A stretch of 64,000 nt of DNA from Flavobacteriaceae bacterium MAR_2010_72 (GTDB taxonomy: Bacteria; Bacteroidota; Bacteroidia; Flavobacteriales; Flavobacteriaceae), in the NCBI GenBank assembly GCA_003550275.1, contig QXCW01000002.1:1674001-1738000 (forward strand). The letters are read 5' to 3'. Shown piece by piece: positions 61,587 to 64,000 of the stretch (positions are counted from its first letter, which is position 1; every line of letters begins with the position of its first letter). Below the pieces are notes generated by a model that had not been told where the DNA came from, searched no databases, and worked only from the letters and a program-made list of their open reading frames with translations. The position numbers and the translations under genes are program-made.

Positions 61587-63806
61587 TTAAGCATTAAAAA
61601 TAGTTGGTATTTCTCCTGCCATACCATTGTTTTGAATAAAAGCAACGGCTTTTAGGTGTTTAGCTATATATTCAAGTGTTTGAACACGTTGCTCAATGTG
61701 TTCGGTACCTCGAGCCAATCCAGAAAACACTAGATCAGCTTTACTACTTTTCTGTAACAACAGTTCTAAAATTTCATGATCTTCTTTTAACAATACATGT
61801 ATTTCGGCATCAATACGTGCTTCAATAATTGAGGTTTTAATATGCACTTGCATAGCACGTCTTTCTTCTTCCGTCTCCACAACCGAAAAAATATTCACCA
61901 CTGCTTTATTCCACTTTCTGTTTAACCGGATCATATAGGACAATAATAACATTAAATCGGCATTCTTATCCTTACCGCGCCACCAAATATCAATCCGTTT
62001 TTTCATACGGTTGTTAAATGCTTTAGTGATATGAGCCATAACAATATTTTTTCCAGTCTTTGAAAGGTCATTAATGATCTGTAATTCCTGAACCTTTCCT
62101 TCATGGGTCCCAGACCAACCAAAAACCACCGTATTGGTTTTGATACCGGCAACACCATGAGAAGCGGCTACTTGATACATGCCAAGTTTTAGATCACTAA
62201 CTACATTTACTTCAGTCAAAGCTTGTAAACCCTCGGTAGCTAAATCTTTCTGCATTTCAAAAGCAATCTCATTGCGACGCACCAATTCTGGAGTGTCTTC
62301 TAAAGTAACAAGTTTTGAAATGGTCAATAACCCACTATTTTGCCCCAACATTTCTGTGAATTTAACAAGATGCATATGTTCTTTTAGGTTGCGAATGAAA
62401 AGGATGATAATGGGACGCCAATTTCGAACATGCACTTTTTTTGTGTTTAACCGCAATAAGGCATATCGGCTCAAGTGCATCCAGATACCTGTCGAAGCAT
62501 CGCCCCATTGCTGTTCAAGCTTTTTACTAATTAAATACATGAATATTACTGCTTCTAATCCTAGAGCAAATAAAAAAGCCCAAGGATTAATAAGCCACAT
62601 CACTACCATGGCAGCAATGGCTCCTAATAAAGAAATATACCAAGGCACATGTATTGTAGGACGATATGAAGGCTCTTTAATAAGTTGTTCAACGGCGGCA
62701 CTAACATTTACGGCAACGTAAAGTGTTAAAAACAATACGGATACATATTGGGCAATGGTATTTAATCCTCCTAGAAAAACAGCAGCAATAGCAATAGTAC
62801 CACTTATCCATGTGGCAATAGTGGGTTGTCCTGATATTGAAAGCTTGGATAAGAATTTTGGTGCCAAACCATCCATAGATAGTGCCTGAAGTATTCTTGG
62901 TCCTCCTAAAATGCTTCCAAAAGCTGATGATAGTACAGCACCCCAAACCGCTGGGTATACTATCCATGGACCAAATACAGCAAGACGTGTCCAAATGGTA
63001 ACGCCTGCTTCTGGGTCTGCCATTTGTTCCAAAGTAAGCGCTCCAGTAATTGCTAAAAGTAAAGGAATGATTAGATAAATAATTGCACCTGTAAGTACGG
63101 CTCCTAGGGTACCTCTTGGAATTGATTTTTGAGGATTCTTTAAATCACCACTTAAACCGATACCTGCTGTAAATCCTGTAACGGCAGGAAAAAATACCGC
63201 AAACACATACCAAAAGCCCTCGGGTGCCGATTGATACGAGGCTTCGATAACTGGTGCATGAAGCTCTTGACTTAATATCCCGATTATCAAAGCTAAAATT
63301 GAAGCGCCTACTACGATCATAATAGGTATTTGCGCTTTTAATACGAGTTTTGCACTCTTACCAGAAAGGGCTGTCACTAATACGATAAAAAAGATGGTTA
63401 ACCCTTGTAAGGCGTTTGGTGGCAATATGCCTCGACTTTCTGGCCAAAGCACCAAAATAGCTTCAGAAAGCCCATAACAATAAAACGTCACACTTAAAGT
63501 ACGGCATAAATATAAGGGGATGCCAATAGCACCTCCTGGTTCTAAACCAAGGCTCCGTGAAATCATATAATACTCACCACCAACACCAACCTTTATATTT
63601 GTAGCGATGGCAGAAGCACTTAATCCTGTAATAAAGGTGATAGAACTAGCCATGAGCACAATTAGAGTCGTCTTTAAAAATCCAACGTTACCAACAACCC
63701 ATCCAAACCTCAAATACATGATAAGCCCAAGTATGGTCAATATACTCGGTGTATATACACCTAAAAAGGTTCCAAATTTGTGTGGCTTTCTACTGGATCG
63801 TGCCAT
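61587..63806 (-). CDS. APC-superfamily permease, SLC12 (cation-chloride cotransporter)-like
   Basis: The 739-residue protein has about twelve membrane helices in its first 430 residues, then a cytosolic C-terminal domain of about 300 residues. Marks include FLGVYTPSILTILGLIMYLR and VGVGGEYYMISRSLG near the start, FAVFFPAVTGFTAGIGLSGD in helix 6, and KNPQKSIPRGTLG after it, which is the typical amino-acid permease/SLC12 motif. The C-terminal part resembles the SLC12 regulatory domain (KNIVMAHITKAF and then IKTSIIEARIDAEIHVLL). It carries cations with chloride, or amino acids; which is not known. The upstream 190 bases hold no other gene. Confidence 0.9.
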   Translation of the reverse strand: MARSSRKPHKFGTFLGVYTPSILTILGLIMYLRFGWVVGNVGFLKTTLIVLMASSITFITGLSASAIATNIKVGVGGEYYMISRSLGLEPGGAIGIPLYLCRTLSVTFYCYGLSEAILVLWPESRGILPPNALQGLTIFFIVLVTALSGKSAKLVLKAQIPIMIVVGASILALIIGILSQELHAPVIEASYQSAPEGFWYVFAVFFPAVTGFTAGIGLSGDLKNPQKSIPRGTLGAVLTGAIIYLIIPLLLAITGALTLEQMADPEAGVTIWTRLAVFGPWIVYPAVWGAVLSSAFGSILGGPRILQALSMDGLAPKFLSKLSISGQPTIATWISGTIAIAAVFLGGLNTIAQYVSVLFLTLYVAVNVSAAVEQLIKEPSYRPTIHVPWYISLLGAIAAMVVMWLINPWAFLFALGLEAVIFMYLISKKLEQQWGDASTGIWMHLSRYALLRLNTKKVHVRNWRPIIILFIRNLKEHMHLVKFTEMLGQNSGLLTISKLVTLEDTPELVRRNEIAFEMQKDLATEGLQALTEVNVVSDLKLGMYQVAASHGVAGIKTNTVVFGWSGTHEGKVQELQIINDLSKTGKNIVMAHITKAFNNRMKKRIDIWWRGKDKNADLMLLLSYMIRLNRKWNKAVVNIFSVVETEEERRAMQVHIKTSIIEARIDAEIHVLLKEDHEILELLLQKSSKADLVFSGLARGTEHIEQRVQTLEYIAKHLKAVAFIQNNGMAGEIPTIFNA

Positions 63807-64000
63807 GAAGTAAGGTCTTTTGTTTTTATCTCATAACCTCAATTAAAGAGCTTAAATAAATATAAAATATATTTATTGAAAACCTCTTTATGATCATAAA
63901 GTACAATTTAAGCATCACTAATGCAAAGTATTACAAGGATTAAAAAGTGATTGTGAGAGGTTGTATTCCAAAAACTACTACACGTGAGACAATTCCTAGT

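Overview
The window is AT-rich chromosomal DNA that reads as a marine-type member of Flavobacteriaceae (Bacteroidota). The evidence is the gene content: a TamB homologue in flavobacterial style, a fused branched-chain/2-oxoacid dehydrogenase E1, a MutS2 without Smr domain, DUF1835 and DUF2461 proteins, VPS10/Asp-box exoproteins and TPR-membrane-HTH regulators. Weak Shine-Dalgarno signals, -7 elements of the TAnnTTTG type and many lipoproteins with S-C lipoboxes agree. I see no rRNA, tRNA, CRISPR, IS element or prophage.

Layout. 1-5.9 kb: end of tamB, then a central-carbon block (pfkA, gapA, a BadF/GlcNAc-kinase-like ATPase) closed by a bidirectional terminator. 5.9-14 kb: small membrane and envelope/stress genes (CorA, Dps, MscS, DUF1328, a small acidic lipoprotein), a GreA/B-like factor, an intradiol-dioxygenase-like lipoprotein, a thioesterase and a small beta-barrel. 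14-22 kb: FAD/Fe-S oxidoreductase, LpxH-like phosphoesterase, aroC, a dicarboxylate/amino-acid symporter, a rhodanese and a short protein. 22-30 kb: mutS2-DCC pair, ung, and a tightly packed minus-strand operon (2OG oxygenase, SUI1 factor, DUF1835, nucleoside phosphorylase, cytosolic substrate-binding-like protein). 30-53 kb: E1 alpha-beta fusion, then a region rich in exported protein-degradation genes (two VPS10/Asp-box paralogues, M19 dipeptidase, two S9 peptidases), with a frameshifted exbD, a decayed small gene, hsp20, a helicase, a cold-shock protein and two EamA transporters. 53.4-56.2 kb: a three-gene signalling unit. 56-64 kb: a TPR-membrane-HTH regulator with a secreted neighbour, a Tat-exported PLP enzyme, a lipocalin-like lipoprotein and an SLC12-type permease.

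Most notable is the unit at 53473-56156. A small beta-rich protein, a TPR-membrane class III nucleotide cyclase with a complete active site, and a 169-residue three-helix membrane protein resembling the Pycsar effector family (PycTM/DUF5706) are packed with a 1-bp overlap and a 12-bp gap. This looks like a cyclase-effector module related to Pycsar anti-phage signalling, but with a membrane TPR sensor cyclase whose base-selecting residues (Lys475, Asp547) predict cAMP, plus a third, unrecognised partner.

Two decay events lie side by side. An exbD-type gene is broken by one extra T in a seven-T run, and a minus-strand remnant next to it keeps a terminator and an operator-like palindrome. Domain assignments rest on motif recognition without database searches.
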